Source of the DNA: Charina bottae
Taxonomy: Eukaryota; Chordata; Lepidosauria; Squamata; Charinaidae
Reading direction: 5' to 3'
NCBI GenBank assembly: GCA_023362775.1
Contig: JALMGJ010000005.1
Location: 43,173,463 to 43,237,462 of the forward strand
DNA length: 64,000 nucleotides
The position numbers and the translations under genes were made by a program. Each line of letters opens with the position of its first letter. The first letter of the stretch is position 1. Below are positions 24,701 to 31,117 of the stretch, piece by piece. The notes under the pieces are model-generated. The model had not been told where the DNA came from. It made no database searches and was given only the letters and a program-made list of their open reading frames with translations.

Positions 24701-27700
24701 TATTGGGTGACCAGCATCCCCACAGGAAACGACCCCACCAAGCCTCCCAGGGCAAAAACTGAGACAGTCAGGGAGTACATGAGCGTGAGTGGTCCTTGAG
24801 CCAGGCCCTGCCCATAGCGCTGGTACCATGTTGCATTATAGAAGGCTTTGATGTGCTGCAAAAGGGAAAGGAGAGCCAATAAAGAGAAGGTTGCCCCAAC
24901 CAACCCTAGCTCCACATTTACCATGGTTAGATTTTAACAATGCCTGGGTCAGCTGAAGGCCAGTGATGCCTGGAGGGGAGAATATCAATCAAAACACTGA
25001 GGCACTGGGAAAAAAGAAGAGAGTCCGCTCTCTTGTTAAGGTCAGGAAATGGAAAGGGCCCTTCTGCCAGGAGATCAACGATGGGAAATCTAGATTATTT
25101 CTGAATTGCAGCTCCTTCATCAGCCCCAGCCAACATAGTCAGTGGTGAGAATGTTGGGAATTATAACTCAGGAACAACTGGAGGGTCAATCGGCTGCACC
25201 CCTGCATTGTTTCTGCTTGTTTAGGAGTGGAATAGTTTCAGTTTCCACTTTCTATCCCTGTCTTACCACTGCTGGAGAGTTTACCACAGCCAGATTGTAG
25301 CCATACAGCATGGAGGACCCAAATGATGACAGGAGTGTAACAGCAAAAAGTGGAAAGGTGAGATGCTAGGAAAGACAAATGAGAAAAGGTCAGATGAGAA
25401 GAGGAAATAAATTATAAGATTTCTCAAAAGTCTAATGTTATCTTCAAGAGTCATCCTTGATCAGCTTCCCCAGGTCTGATGTCTTTTACATATGATGGCA
25501 TTACACTTCCCAGAATTTCCAATCAGATTGATCATATTATGCTGATGCTGGAGATGGGAAAGATAGAGGATATTACTTGAGGAAGATCTGTTCAGGCCAT
25601 TATGATGAATCTGAAATGGCACCAAGTATGTATTTCCTGGGCTGGTTACCTTTGCATCTTCAGCCTCAAGAATTAAGAAGTGAGAATCAGCAGGGAAGGA
25701 GGGAACTGGATTTCCCAATATACTTGATCCTATAGTTGACTATGGAAAAAATGGATGATATTTTACAAAATATGCCTTTTTCCCTTTAAGACTGGCATTG
25801 GCCAAACCAGGAATAGGGAATCTGTGGTCCTCTAGAAGTTGCCATATCTTTCTCCATTGAGTACACTAGCTGGGATCACTGGGAGTTGTAATTCAGCAAT
25901 ATCTTGAAAGCCACAGGGTCCCTCTTTGTAGTGGCAAAACCCATAGAAGGCAACTAGGAGAAACTGTTGTTGATATGCTGGTCTTCTATTTTATGCAAGG
26001 CAAAGTAAAGGTTGCAGGAGGGATATCTCTGCAAGTTCCCCTCCCAGAAAATTAAGGGGAGGAACCTTTTAGACCAATTCAAAGTAATTAAAGATGATGG
26101 GATTGCAATTAGGTAGCACAAAATATGGCAGAGGGAGGAATCAATGTTTATTCAGTGGTGGAAATTGATCCACAGTGGGAATTAGGCATTCCTCTAGCCA
26201 GTCTGTAAATAAAACTTTCCAGTGTAGCTAGCTCTGATCCTGGAATTTGGGACCTAGAGAAAATGGACACACATTGACTAAATCTTAAATATCATGGCAA
26301 AAGATTGTGTTGTATATTTATAACCTGATATTGATCAAATATCCTGGGTAGAATAAGCAATTACCTGACAACTGATTTAAACATTAAATATCTTTGTTAT
26401 TTTAACAAAATGGATTTTCCACCTATCACCTGCCATCTTAATTCTGATTTTCAATCACAAATCATATTGAAAAAAACAACCAAAAACATACATTATGAAG
26501 ATGAAACAATAAAAAACCACCACCAACACACACACATACACACACACACCAGCATCCAAGCGAAAAAAGAAGTATAGGCACATCAACTGCATAATTGTGC
26601 AACAGATTAACTTGTGCTAATCAATGGTCTGTCCAGCAGTCATCGGCGCTCGTCATGGCTCTGGTGAGAAGTACATCACGGCGATCTCTAGCACGGACAA
26701 TTACATAATCTAAAAGATGCCAGTGCTTCGACAGCTTCAAGAAAAATGCAAGGAGCAAAACCGCCCTCTGTACATGGCGTTTATTGATCTGACTAAAGCT
26801 TTTGATACTGTAAATCGTACTGCTCTCTGGACCATCCTTCCGAAAATCGGATGCCCTAATAAATTTGTGAACATCTTGCGGCTACTCCATGACGACATGA
26901 TGGCAACAATCCTGGATAACAATGGCTCTCAAAGCGATCCATTTAAAGTGGAATCCGGCGTTAAACAGGGATGTGTTATTGCTCCAACCTTATTCGCTAT
27001 CTTCATCGCTATGATTATACACCTTGTTGAAGAGAAACTTCCTACTGGTGTAGAAATTATATATCGAACAGATGGAAAGCTTTTTAATCTTAGTAGGCTG
27101 AAAGCAAAAAATAAGGTAATTACAACTTCTGTTATAGAACTTCAATATGCTGATGATAACGTAGTCTGTGCACACTCCGAGGAAGATCTTCAAACTATCC
27201 TAAACATCTTTGCAGAAGCATATGAAAAGCTCGGCCTCTCATTTTGGCAGGGAGACCAAAATGCTTGTTTACAAAGCCATTGTACTACCAACCCTTCTGT
27301 ACGCCTGTGAAACATGGACCCTCTACAAACGCCACCTCCAACTTCTTGAAAGATTCCATCAACGCTGCCTCCAAAAAATTCTGCAAATTACTTGGGAAGA
27401 TAGGCGGACTAATGTTAGCGTATTAGAAGAAGCGAAAACCACCAGCACTGAAACAATGATCATCCAACATCAACTTCGCTGGACCGGTCATGTTGTTCGA
27501 ATGCCTGACCATCGTCTTCCAAAGCAGCTACTTTACTCCCAACTCAAGAATGGAAAACGGAATATTGGTGGACAGCAAAAGAGATTCAAAGATACTCTCA
27601 AAGCTAATTTTAAAAAATGTAATATCAGCATTGAGAACTGGGAAGCCCTAACTCATGAGCGTTTCAATTGGAGGTCAGCCTTTATTAATGGCGCTATGGA

Positions 27701-30700
27701 CTTTGAAGAAACACGAGTACAGGGCGAAAGGGAGAAAAGAGCTAAAAGGAAGGCACGTCAGGCAAACCCTCATCATGACCGTCTCCCACCCGGAAACCTA
27801 TGCCCTCATTGTGGGAGGTTGTGTGGATCCAGAATTGGCCTTTATAGCCACTTACGGATCCACTGTTAAAACTTTACCTTTGGAAGACAATCTTACTCGG
27901 CTACGAGTGATCGCCAATGATAACTTGTGCTCTTGCATTATCCTCAAAGTTTTCTGGAAAACCATGTTTTCACTTTATGCTGGAAAGGTAATAATGACAA
28001 GCCAGGCAAAAACTTGGAGAGAGAGAGCCTTCTACAACAGCGCCTCCATGATTAGAGTTCTCTATCTTATATTCCCACCATTACACTTCAGATGGCCAGA
28101 GGATATGGACATGATCCTCAGGATGAAGCTTGAAAAAGTAAAAGTCACTACTCTGAATTGGACCAAAAAATAAGGATTAAATAATAATAATGATGCGTTC
28201 GTTCTAGTCAAATTTCTGGTAGTTGTAGGATGAACTGAAGCTAGTGAACTCTCATCAAAGTACATCGTAATAAACTAAACCAGATGTTGCTACACCATGA
28301 ACAACAGTGGCATTGTCTGTGTTCTCCAGGAATGGACTCAGATGCCATAAAAACCTAAGCTGGTAGAAGGCATTCCTGACTAGAGGAACACCCAAGAGTA
28401 GCTTCAAACTGTTAGTCAGGCTCTTAAAAGCAAAATGCAACTCCATCTAAAATAGGCTGTATGTTGCACCCCAGGTCAGCTGGTGATATTTCAATAATGT
28501 ATGTTATTTAACCTTTTGGAAAGAAGGAAAAGATTTATGATGAGAAAAAATGGAAGAGAACATCACAAAAGTAAGAAATCCTTAAATACATTTAGCTAAC
28601 ACAAAACACTGGACAGAAAAAGAAGGACCAGTTATTAGATGGGGGGGGGGGGGTCAGTTAGTATTTGCAGGAAATATAGAAGGAGGTTGGGTTTTGTAAC
28701 ATGTGTTTTTATTGCCCAACTTAACACCACTGAAGTTGCTAAGTATGCAGGAAACTTTATCTAAAGCAACCCACTAGCAGCTGGAGTGGACTTTCCAATG
28801 AAAGATGTTTTGGAAAGAAAACTTAATGTTTTTCTGGATGGATACCGCATATGTATACATGAAGGGTGAGGATATTGTAAAGGGAGGAATTAAGAAAGGA
28901 TTGTCTGTAGCTTGAATCATGTCAACTGGATTTCTATTTTCTCAGTGGAAACGTTTCGCTCCTTATCCAAGGAGCTTCTTCAGTCTGAGCAAAGTTGGTA
29001 AGGGAATCCTAAATATGTTTCTAGGTAGCTGTGTGACCTTACACCTGGGGCTAGGTCATGGTTATATTGAGATGTTATTTTTAAGTCCCCAATATAACCA
29101 TGACCTAGCCCCAGGTGTAAGGTCACACAGCTACCTAGAAACATATTTAGGATTCCCTTACCAACTTTGCTCAGACTGAAGAAGCTCCTTGGATAAGGAG
29201 CGAAACGTTTCCACTGAGAAAATAGAAATCCAGTTGACATGATTCAAGCTACAGACAATTCCACCTGGATGACTGAGAACCTTCATAGACATAAGAAAGT
29301 ATTGATTATGCTTGTAGTACAATACATGCAATACATGCAGTCCAAGAGAGAGAATGAGAAAGAGTACTAGAAGACAAAGTAGTAAGGTGAGGATAGAAAG
29401 GAAAATGATTTCCTCTTACCTTCCCAAGCCTCCTGAAGTTTTGACTTAATTTTTGTGCTTGCCCAATATGTCAAGCCACTAAATCATTACCATGTGCATC
29501 CACATCTATCTACCACTCCAGGATTACATCAGGTTCCATTGTGGGCAGCATGTTTGTGTGCTGCACAACACAGGAATGTGGAAACCATTGAACCTGGCCA
29601 AGAATAAGTACACAGTGACAGATAGATAATTGGAGCTATGGCTAATCGATATTCCAGGCTAAATGGAAACCTGTATCTAAAATGATAAATTTTGACAAAA
29701 TGATAAAATTAGGGGGCGTGGTGGCTAAGTGGGTAAGACGCCAGGCTTGTCGATCGGAAGATTGCAAGTTCTGAGGTTCGAATCCCTAGCCCTGCATGCG
29801 GAGTGAGTTCCCGCACTCGCCCCAGCTCTTGCCAACCTAGCAATTCGAAAGCATGCAAATGCAAGTAGATGAATAGGTACCACTTTGGTGGGTAGGTAAC
29901 AGCATTCCGCGCACGTCATGTGGCCACATGACCGTGGAAGCGTCTTCGGACAATGCTGGCTCTTCGGCTAACAAATGGAGATGAGCACCGGCCCCTAGAG
30001 TAGGACACGACTACACAAATGTGTGGGGGGAACCTTTACCTTTACCTTTATCTAAAATGAAATTAGTCCAGCCTTTATTTTCTCCATGGTTTCCTGTTTT
30101 ATCCCTCTGTATTGGCTTAATAACCCTTGGAAATAATAATGCATTTAACCGTGAGCTGTTAAAGTGTGGTAGTTCTGCTAAATTTGGGAAAGAAAAAGTC
30201 TCACCATCACTCATTTGGCTTAGGGCAATTATTAATCGGCAATCTATACAAATTAAAAACAAACTTACTTTCCAGTGAGTGAAAGGAAATAAATGGGTGA
30301 TGAATTTAGAACAGGAATGAATGACTTTCACTGAAACTCATTTCAATCAACCATTCAACCAACTCCATGCAGTGTGATTTGAAAAATCCCAAGTTAGGGC
30401 ATTATTTCCCAAAAGACCTAGTTAGCACCAATACAAATACAAATTGTTATTTAAAAAAAAAAAAAAAGGGGGGGGGGGGCAACTGCAATTGGAAAGATCT
30501 TAAATGCTCAAATCTAAAAATATTAATTCCTCCCCACCTCCCCCGAACATTTTGGTTTCAAGTCAACTGGATTTCTATTTTCTCAGTGGAAACGTTTCGC
30601 TCCTTATCCAAGGAGCTTCTTCAGTCTGAGCAAAGTTGGTAAGGGAATCCTAAATATGTTTCTAGGTAGCTCATATATTTAGGATTCCCTTACCAACTTT

Positions 30701-31117
30701 GCTCAGACTGAAGAAGCTCCTTGGATAAGGAGCAAAACGTTTCCACTGAGAAAATAGAAATCCAGTTGACATGATTCAAGCTACAGACAATTCCACCTGG
30801 ATGACTGAGAACCTTCATAGACATTTTGGTTTCAAGTTTCTCAAGCTATACCTAGGAGAACTGGAAACTCCTTCCACACAACCCACAGCACAGAGTAGCT
30901 GGGAATATAGCCTTGGCCTGGATCCTTACAAGGGGTGTAATTAAAGTTTCAGTGACCATTTGAAGAATGCCAGGTCATAAGACCACTCCTCTTCGGAAGA
31001 AAAAACTTTGGGCCTGTGGCAAATGGAAGACAAAAAAAAAAGATCACTTACCCCTGTAATCTTTCTTTGGAAGGCAGAAGGGTAGTCGTCGTCCATTTGC
31101 GAAAGATATCCCGGCAT
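8008..31117 (-). CDS. SLC2A15: SLC2A15-like class II facilitative hexose transporter (12 exons)
   Basis: A 12-TM major facilitator of the SLC2/GLUT family that would move a hexose or related solute across the plasma membrane. Joined exons: 31052-31117, 25267-25365, 24695-24855, 23728-23852, 22539-22684, 21802-21934, 18625-18812, 16956-17066, 11157-11258, 10577-10652, 9120-9247, 8008-8301. All junctions are GT/AG, all phases agree, and the total is 542 codons plus stop (GLUT5 is about 500). Motifs include [10 protein letters not shown] (37-46), sequon NAT at 62, [14 protein letters not shown] (158-171), PESPR (225-229), MQLSGIDA (299-306), LGRRP (350-354), GPAGVPF (401-407) and PETK (472-475). 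The F in place of the GLUT1 GPGPIPW tryptophan is class II. The sequence is GLUT9- and GLUT5-like; SLC2A15 is preferred because the gene adjoins BTRC. In fish slc2a15 genes are linked to fgf8/fbxw4 and to skin pigment cells (from memory). Start: MPGYLS was chosen for A at -3; an in-frame ATG upstream at 31204 and one 7 codons downstream are alternatives. The family call is near certain; the paralogue is inferred. Confidence 0.85.
8362..8445. repeat. Short dispersed palindromic repeat (fragment)
   Basis: Resembles a reptile repeat with a CCAACTTGGT-CCCTCCAGATG half and an ACTACAACTCCCA half. Related pieces occur at 19127, 23085, 25820, 33045, 35062 and 41400. Probably old MITE remains. Confidence 0.4.
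9120..9247 (-). CDS. SLC2A15: SLC2A15 coding exon 11
   Basis: Residues 403-445, TM10-TM11: [20 protein letters not shown] and [16 protein letters not shown]. The substrate-pocket tryptophan of GLUT1 is Phe here (GPAGVPF), a class II trait. Acceptor TCTGACAG, donor GTAACA. Confidence 0.94.
10224..10278. repeat. (ATGA)n microsatellite
   Basis: About 13 uninterrupted GAAT/ATGA units in the intron between exons 10 and 11 on the + strand side. Confidence 0.95.
10577..10652 (-). CDS. SLC2A15: SLC2A15 coding exon 10
   Basis: Residues 378-403: [20 protein letters not shown] then FCMGP. VSWM-x-Y is typical of GLUT5. It ends one base into the next codon. Acceptor CTTCCTGCAG, donor GTAAGTT. Confidence 0.92.
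11157..11258 (-). CDS. SLC2A15: SLC2A15 coding exon 9
   Basis: Residues 344-377: [17 protein letters not shown] and TM9. LGRRP is the conserved TM8-TM9 loop motif. Acceptor TCTCCTGCAG, donor GTAAAA. The intron before it (11259-16955) carries several nested repeats. Confidence 0.93.
11778..11875 (+). mobile_element. 98-bp Penelope-like 3' end insertion
   Basis: A short insertion flanked by the 14-bp direct repeat ACAACTACTTCATC at 11764-11777 and 11876-11889. Its body matches the last bases of the Penelope-like element at 62245-63456, from the CACTGAAGATGTTGCC motif to the CACCAAGGACTCC end. It is so short that it consists of little besides the hammerhead-like motif and its 3' extension. Confidence 0.8.
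11802..11834 (+). ncRNA. Hammerhead-ribozyme-like motif
   Basis: Core CTGAAGA, stem II TTGCC/GGCAA, then GAAACGTC. The five bases before the core (TTGCA) pair with the five after GTC (TGCAA), placing a stem I exactly where a hammerhead needs it. Penelope-like elements are known to carry hammerhead motifs with a very short self-complementary ACGT stem III. One caveat is an extra base or mismatch between the core and stem II compared with the consensus, so activity is not assured. Confidence 0.5.
12592..12618 (+). repeat. (AAC)n microsatellite
   Basis: Nine or so AAC units, possibly the remnant tail of an old BovB 3' end, but no other BovB sequence precedes it clearly. Confidence 0.8.
12707..12950 (+). 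mobile_element. tRNA-headed SINE with CR1-like 3' tail
   Basis: Starts GTTTGGTGGTTAAGGCAATG (A-box like) with GAGTTCTAGTCCC (B-box like), then the core GGGTGACCTTGGGCCAGTC, then AACTCACCTCACAGGGTTGT and a tail with ATAAAGGCGGGATAAA before an AAAT run. A close second copy lies at 55029-55278. Confidence 0.8.
13010..13870 (+). mobile_element. Degenerate CR1 LINE, 3' half
   Basis: Old plus-strand CR1 remains. Recognisable pieces include the CCCCTCCTTAAGAAGCCATC block, GCAATGTGCTCCACATGGGG, GTCCAGAATGCAGCAGCTCG, CAGTTGGCTTCTAGGTGGAA and the CR1 3' region around TGGGACCTCAGAGACAAGCC. Many stops and deletions; no coding potential. Confidence 0.7.
13930..16015 (+). mobile_element. Degenerate L3/CR1-like LINE with nested insertion
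   Basis: About 2 kb of an ancient plus-strand LINE: CTAGGATACTGAAGGAACTA, CCCTATCTTCAAAAAAGGAG, CAAACTATAGACCAGGCAGT, TTTCAGCAAAGCATATGACA (the decayed RT palm), AGTGCCACAAGGATCAGTC, AGAGGTGCAGGGAATACTTA, then the 3' part GAACTGGTTCGGAGAAAGGC and, near 15980, TTGGACTTGTTGGCCTAAAT. It is split at 15648-15746 by a small insertion and near 15800 by another foreign piece. No open frame survives. Confidence 0.7.
15648..15746 (+). mobile_element. CR1/SINE 3' tail inserted into L3 LINE
   Basis: A 99-bp insert with ACCGCCCAGAGTTCCC and GAGATGGGCGGTGATATAAG followed by an (AAAT)n tail. The direct repeat AATGTTCTA at 15639-15647 and 15747-15755 flanks it, and the L3 sequence resumes directly after. 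Confidence 0.75.
16795..16885. repeat. Short dispersed repeat fragment
   Basis: CCAAGCTGGCTGAGGGCTCT and GGGAATTGTATTCCAAACAA match the second half of the palindromic repeat family also seen at 19127 and 23085. Confidence 0.4.
16956..17066 (-). CDS. SLC2A15: SLC2A15 coding exon 8
   Basis: Residues 307-343: [20 protein letters not shown] and TM8 [19 protein letters not shown] is shared with GLUT9. Acceptor CATTGACAG, donor GTAAGTG, both phases 0. Confidence 0.93.
17165..17352 (-). mobile_element. tRNA-derived SINE, diverged
   Basis: Minus-oriented SINE. The + strand reads GCAGCTCTTCAGGGTTTCAG followed by GGGAATCGAACCTGAGAC (complement of a B box) and GCATGCAAAG-like text ending near the head. 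This layout is common in amniote tRNA-derived SINEs. It is too diverged to be a tRNA gene. Confidence 0.6.
17693..17813 (+). mobile_element. BovB LINE 3' fragment
   Basis: Last 120 bases of BovB, from TGTAACGAACATGAATTTGA through CGACTGAACAACAACAA. Same family as 1124-4323. No clear target-site duplication was found. Confidence 0.85.
18045..18115 (+). repeat. 5S rRNA-derived SINE or pseudogene fragment
   Basis: GGAAGCTAAGCAAGGTTAAC followed by CCTAGTTAGGGTTGGGAAG resembles the internal control region of 5S rRNA (GGAAGCTAAGCAGGGT). Vertebrates have 5S-headed SINEs and 5S pseudogenes. Too short to decide; not a functional 5S gene. Confidence 0.45.
18625..18812 (-). CDS. SLC2A15: SLC2A15 coding exon 7
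   Basis: Residues 244-306: central cytoplasmic loop with an acidic EEMEEEK run, then TM7 [20 protein letters not shown] followed by IDA. The TM7 substrate motif reads MQLSGID rather than the common QQLSGxN. Acceptor ATCCTACAG, donor GTAAGA. Confidence 0.94.
18955..19065 (-). repeat. CR1 LINE/SINE 3' tail
   Basis: A T-rich run followed by TTACCGCCCATCTCCCCCAA and ACCCTGGGCGGTGCACAATA, the reverse complement of the CR1 3' hairpin and tail. Confidence 0.7.
19127..19255. repeat. Short palindromic dispersed repeat
   Basis: Two complementary halves: CAACTTGGTGACCTTCAGAT with AACTCTTACAATTCCCAGCC, then ATCATAGGAGTTCAAAACAC with CTGGAAGGCATCAGTTGGG. Probably a MITE relic. Confidence 0.5.
19435..19469 (-). 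ncRNA. Hammerhead-ribozyme-like motif
   Basis: On the minus strand: CTGAAGA, stem II GCTCCTT/AAGGAGC, then GAAACGTTT. CTCAG upstream and CTGAG downstream can pair as stem I. The core is intact. The self-complementary AAACGTTT could serve as a dimer-type stem III. Confidence 0.45.
19771..19805 (+). ncRNA. Hammerhead-like motif, core mutated
   Basis: Same structure as the opposite arm, but the GCGAAACG segment reads GCAAAACG, a CpG-type G to A change that removes the invariant GAAA. Expected to be inactive. Confidence 0.4.
20004..20024. repeat. (CA)n microsatellite
   Basis: About ten CA units. Confidence 0.9.
20598..20665 (-). repeat. CR1 3' tail fragment
   Basis: TTTATT-repeat followed by ATTCAAATTTATCATCGCCC and ATCTCTACAG, the reverse complement of a CR1/SINE 3' end. 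A close copy of this tail is at 52276-52335. Confidence 0.65.
20743..20785. repeat. (AAAT)n microsatellite
   Basis: Imperfect AAAT/AGAT array. Confidence 0.85.
21802..21934 (-). CDS. SLC2A15: SLC2A15 coding exon 6
   Basis: Residues 200-244, TM6 and the start of the large cytoplasmic loop. Contains [12 protein letters not shown], the conserved PESPR motif of the family. Acceptor CTTTCTAG, donor GTAAGC. Confidence 0.94.
22539..22684 (-). CDS. SLC2A15: SLC2A15 coding exon 5
   Basis: Residues 151-199, TM4-TM5. Contains the sugar-transporter signature [14 protein letters not shown] and [20 protein letters not shown], very close to GLUT9 and GLUT5 at this position. Acceptor CTCTGTCAG, donor GTAAATG. 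Confidence 0.94.
23085..23225. repeat. Short palindromic dispersed repeat
   Basis: CAACCTTCTCCAACCTGCTA with GGGCTACAACACCCATAATT, then TGGAGCACGCTAAGCTGGAA: same family as 19127-19255. Confidence 0.45.
23728..23852 (-). CDS. SLC2A15: SLC2A15 coding exon 4
   Basis: Residues 109-151, TM3-TM4 region. It begins RNGTLIRSN, so the usual GR(K/R) motif of the TM2-TM3 loop reads GRN here, and ends [13 protein letters not shown]. Donor GTAGGA is slightly non-consensus. Confidence 0.92.
24695..24855 (-). CDS. SLC2A15: SLC2A15 coding exon 3
   Basis: Residues 56-109: first exofacial loop with the N-glycosylation sequon YNATW (Asn62), then TM2, ending in TQYGR. Acceptor TTTTGCAG, donor GTAAGAG; ends in phase 2 within Arg109. 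Confidence 0.93.
25267..25365 (-). CDS. SLC2A15: SLC2A15 coding exon 2
   Basis: Residues 23-55, TM1: [18 protein letters not shown] then [15 protein letters not shown]. Acceptor TTTCCTAG and donor GTAAGA. The FGSS-x-x-YGYN-x-x-x-VNSP block is diagnostic for class II GLUTs. Confidence 0.92.
25820..25925. repeat. Short dispersed repeat fragment
   Basis: GTGGTCCTCTAGAAGTTGCC and TCACTGGGAGTTGTAATTCA belong to the same palindromic repeat family. Confidence 0.4.
26619..27920 (+). mobile_element. Internally deleted non-LTR LINE (not BovB)
   Basis: Flanked by the 11-bp repeat TAACTTGTGCT at 26608-26618 and 27921-27931. About 100 non-coding bases lead into an RT frame at 26717: [11 protein letters not shown], palm [42 protein letters not shown] and the catalytic ELQYADDN (near 27150). 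At about 27238 the frame jumps to a distal segment (27210-27869) with [29 protein letters not shown] and a C-terminal [20 protein letters not shown] zinc-finger-like cluster. Missing are the endonuclease, the N-terminal RT and about 200 bases after YADD. The clade is not certain; the protein resembles vertebrate RTE-X or R4-like families. It lies in SLC2A15 intron 1. Confidence 0.8.
28949..28983 (-). ncRNA. Hammerhead-ribozyme-like motif
   Basis: Intact CTGAAGA, stem II GCTCCTT/AAGGAGC and GAAACGTTT on the minus strand, with CTCAG/CTGAG available as stem I. Confidence 0.45.
29176..29210 (+). ncRNA. Hammerhead-ribozyme-like motif
   Basis: Intact mirror of the motif at 28949-28983. A transcript through the whole element could instead fold into one long hairpin, which would compete with the ribozyme fold. 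Confidence 0.45.
29686..30048 (+). mobile_element. Sauria-type tRNA-derived SINE
   Basis: Begins near 29711 with GTGGTGGCTAAGTGGGTAAG (A box) and GAGGTTCGAATCCC (B box), followed by a long unique body and an AACCTTTACCTTTACC tail. The 12-bp repeat TATCTAAAATGA at 29674-29685 and 30049-30060 flanks it; about 25 extra bases lie between the 5' repeat and the tRNA-like head. The segment GAGTAGGACACGACTA (29998-30013) nearly equals BovB 3' sequence at 6984-6999, in line with BovB-dependent mobilisation known for Sauria SINEs. Confidence 0.85.
30590..30624 (-). ncRNA. Hammerhead-ribozyme-like motif
   Basis: Intact core on the minus strand, same as copies 1 and 2. Confidence 0.45.
30718..30742 (+). 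ncRNA. Hammerhead-like motif, core mutated (5' part)
   Basis: CTGAAGAAGCTCCTTGGATA then AGGAGCAAAACG: GAAA is lost by the same G to A change seen in copy 1. The motif runs on to about 30742. Confidence 0.4.
31052..31117 (-). CDS. SLC2A15: SLC2A15 coding exon 1
   Basis: Encodes the 22-residue cytoplasmic N-terminus [20 protein letters not shown] plus TG, ending at donor GTAAGTG in phase 0. The acidic DDD and basic RK just before TM1 resemble class II GLUT N-termini. The frame is open upstream, so the start codon and any 5'UTR exon are uncertain. A 5.7-kb intron follows, rich in insertions. Confidence 0.75.

Larger units (their letters stand above)
28899..29291. mobile_element. Foldback Penelope-type terminal repeat (copy 2)
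   Basis: Near-perfect palindrome: arms of about 175 bp meeting at a short loop near 29069-29090, so both strands read almost the same protein-like open frame. The 8-bp repeat TAAGAAAG flanks it at 28891-28898 and 29292-29299. The left arm extends further out (TTGTCTGTAGCTTGAATCAT) than in copy 1. Both hammerhead-like cores are intact. Confidence 0.7.
30564..30820. mobile_element. Foldback Penelope-type terminal repeat (copy 3)
   Basis: Palindrome with arms of about 105 bp meeting near 30670, plus the one-sided right extension ending CCTTCATAGAC. The direct repeat ACATTTTGGTTTCAAGT at 30547-30563 and 30821-30837 (14 to 17 bp, depending on where the element ends) flanks it. Confidence 0.7.

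Noticed and set aside
28919..29240. The same protein-like frame ([20 protein letters not shown]) on both strands, and again at 19405
   Set aside because: The element is palindromic, so both strands read alike; it is a repeat, not a conserved small protein.
29725..29919. tRNA gene suggested by A and B boxes (also at 12707, 55029 and 56200)
   Set aside because: The tRNA-like heads are followed by SINE bodies and tails and lack a proper cloverleaf.
8008..31117. SLC2A9 as the identity of the transporter
   Set aside because: The sequence is GLUT9-like in several blocks, but the position next to BTRC and the TM7 change favour SLC2A15; not excluded until a tree is built.
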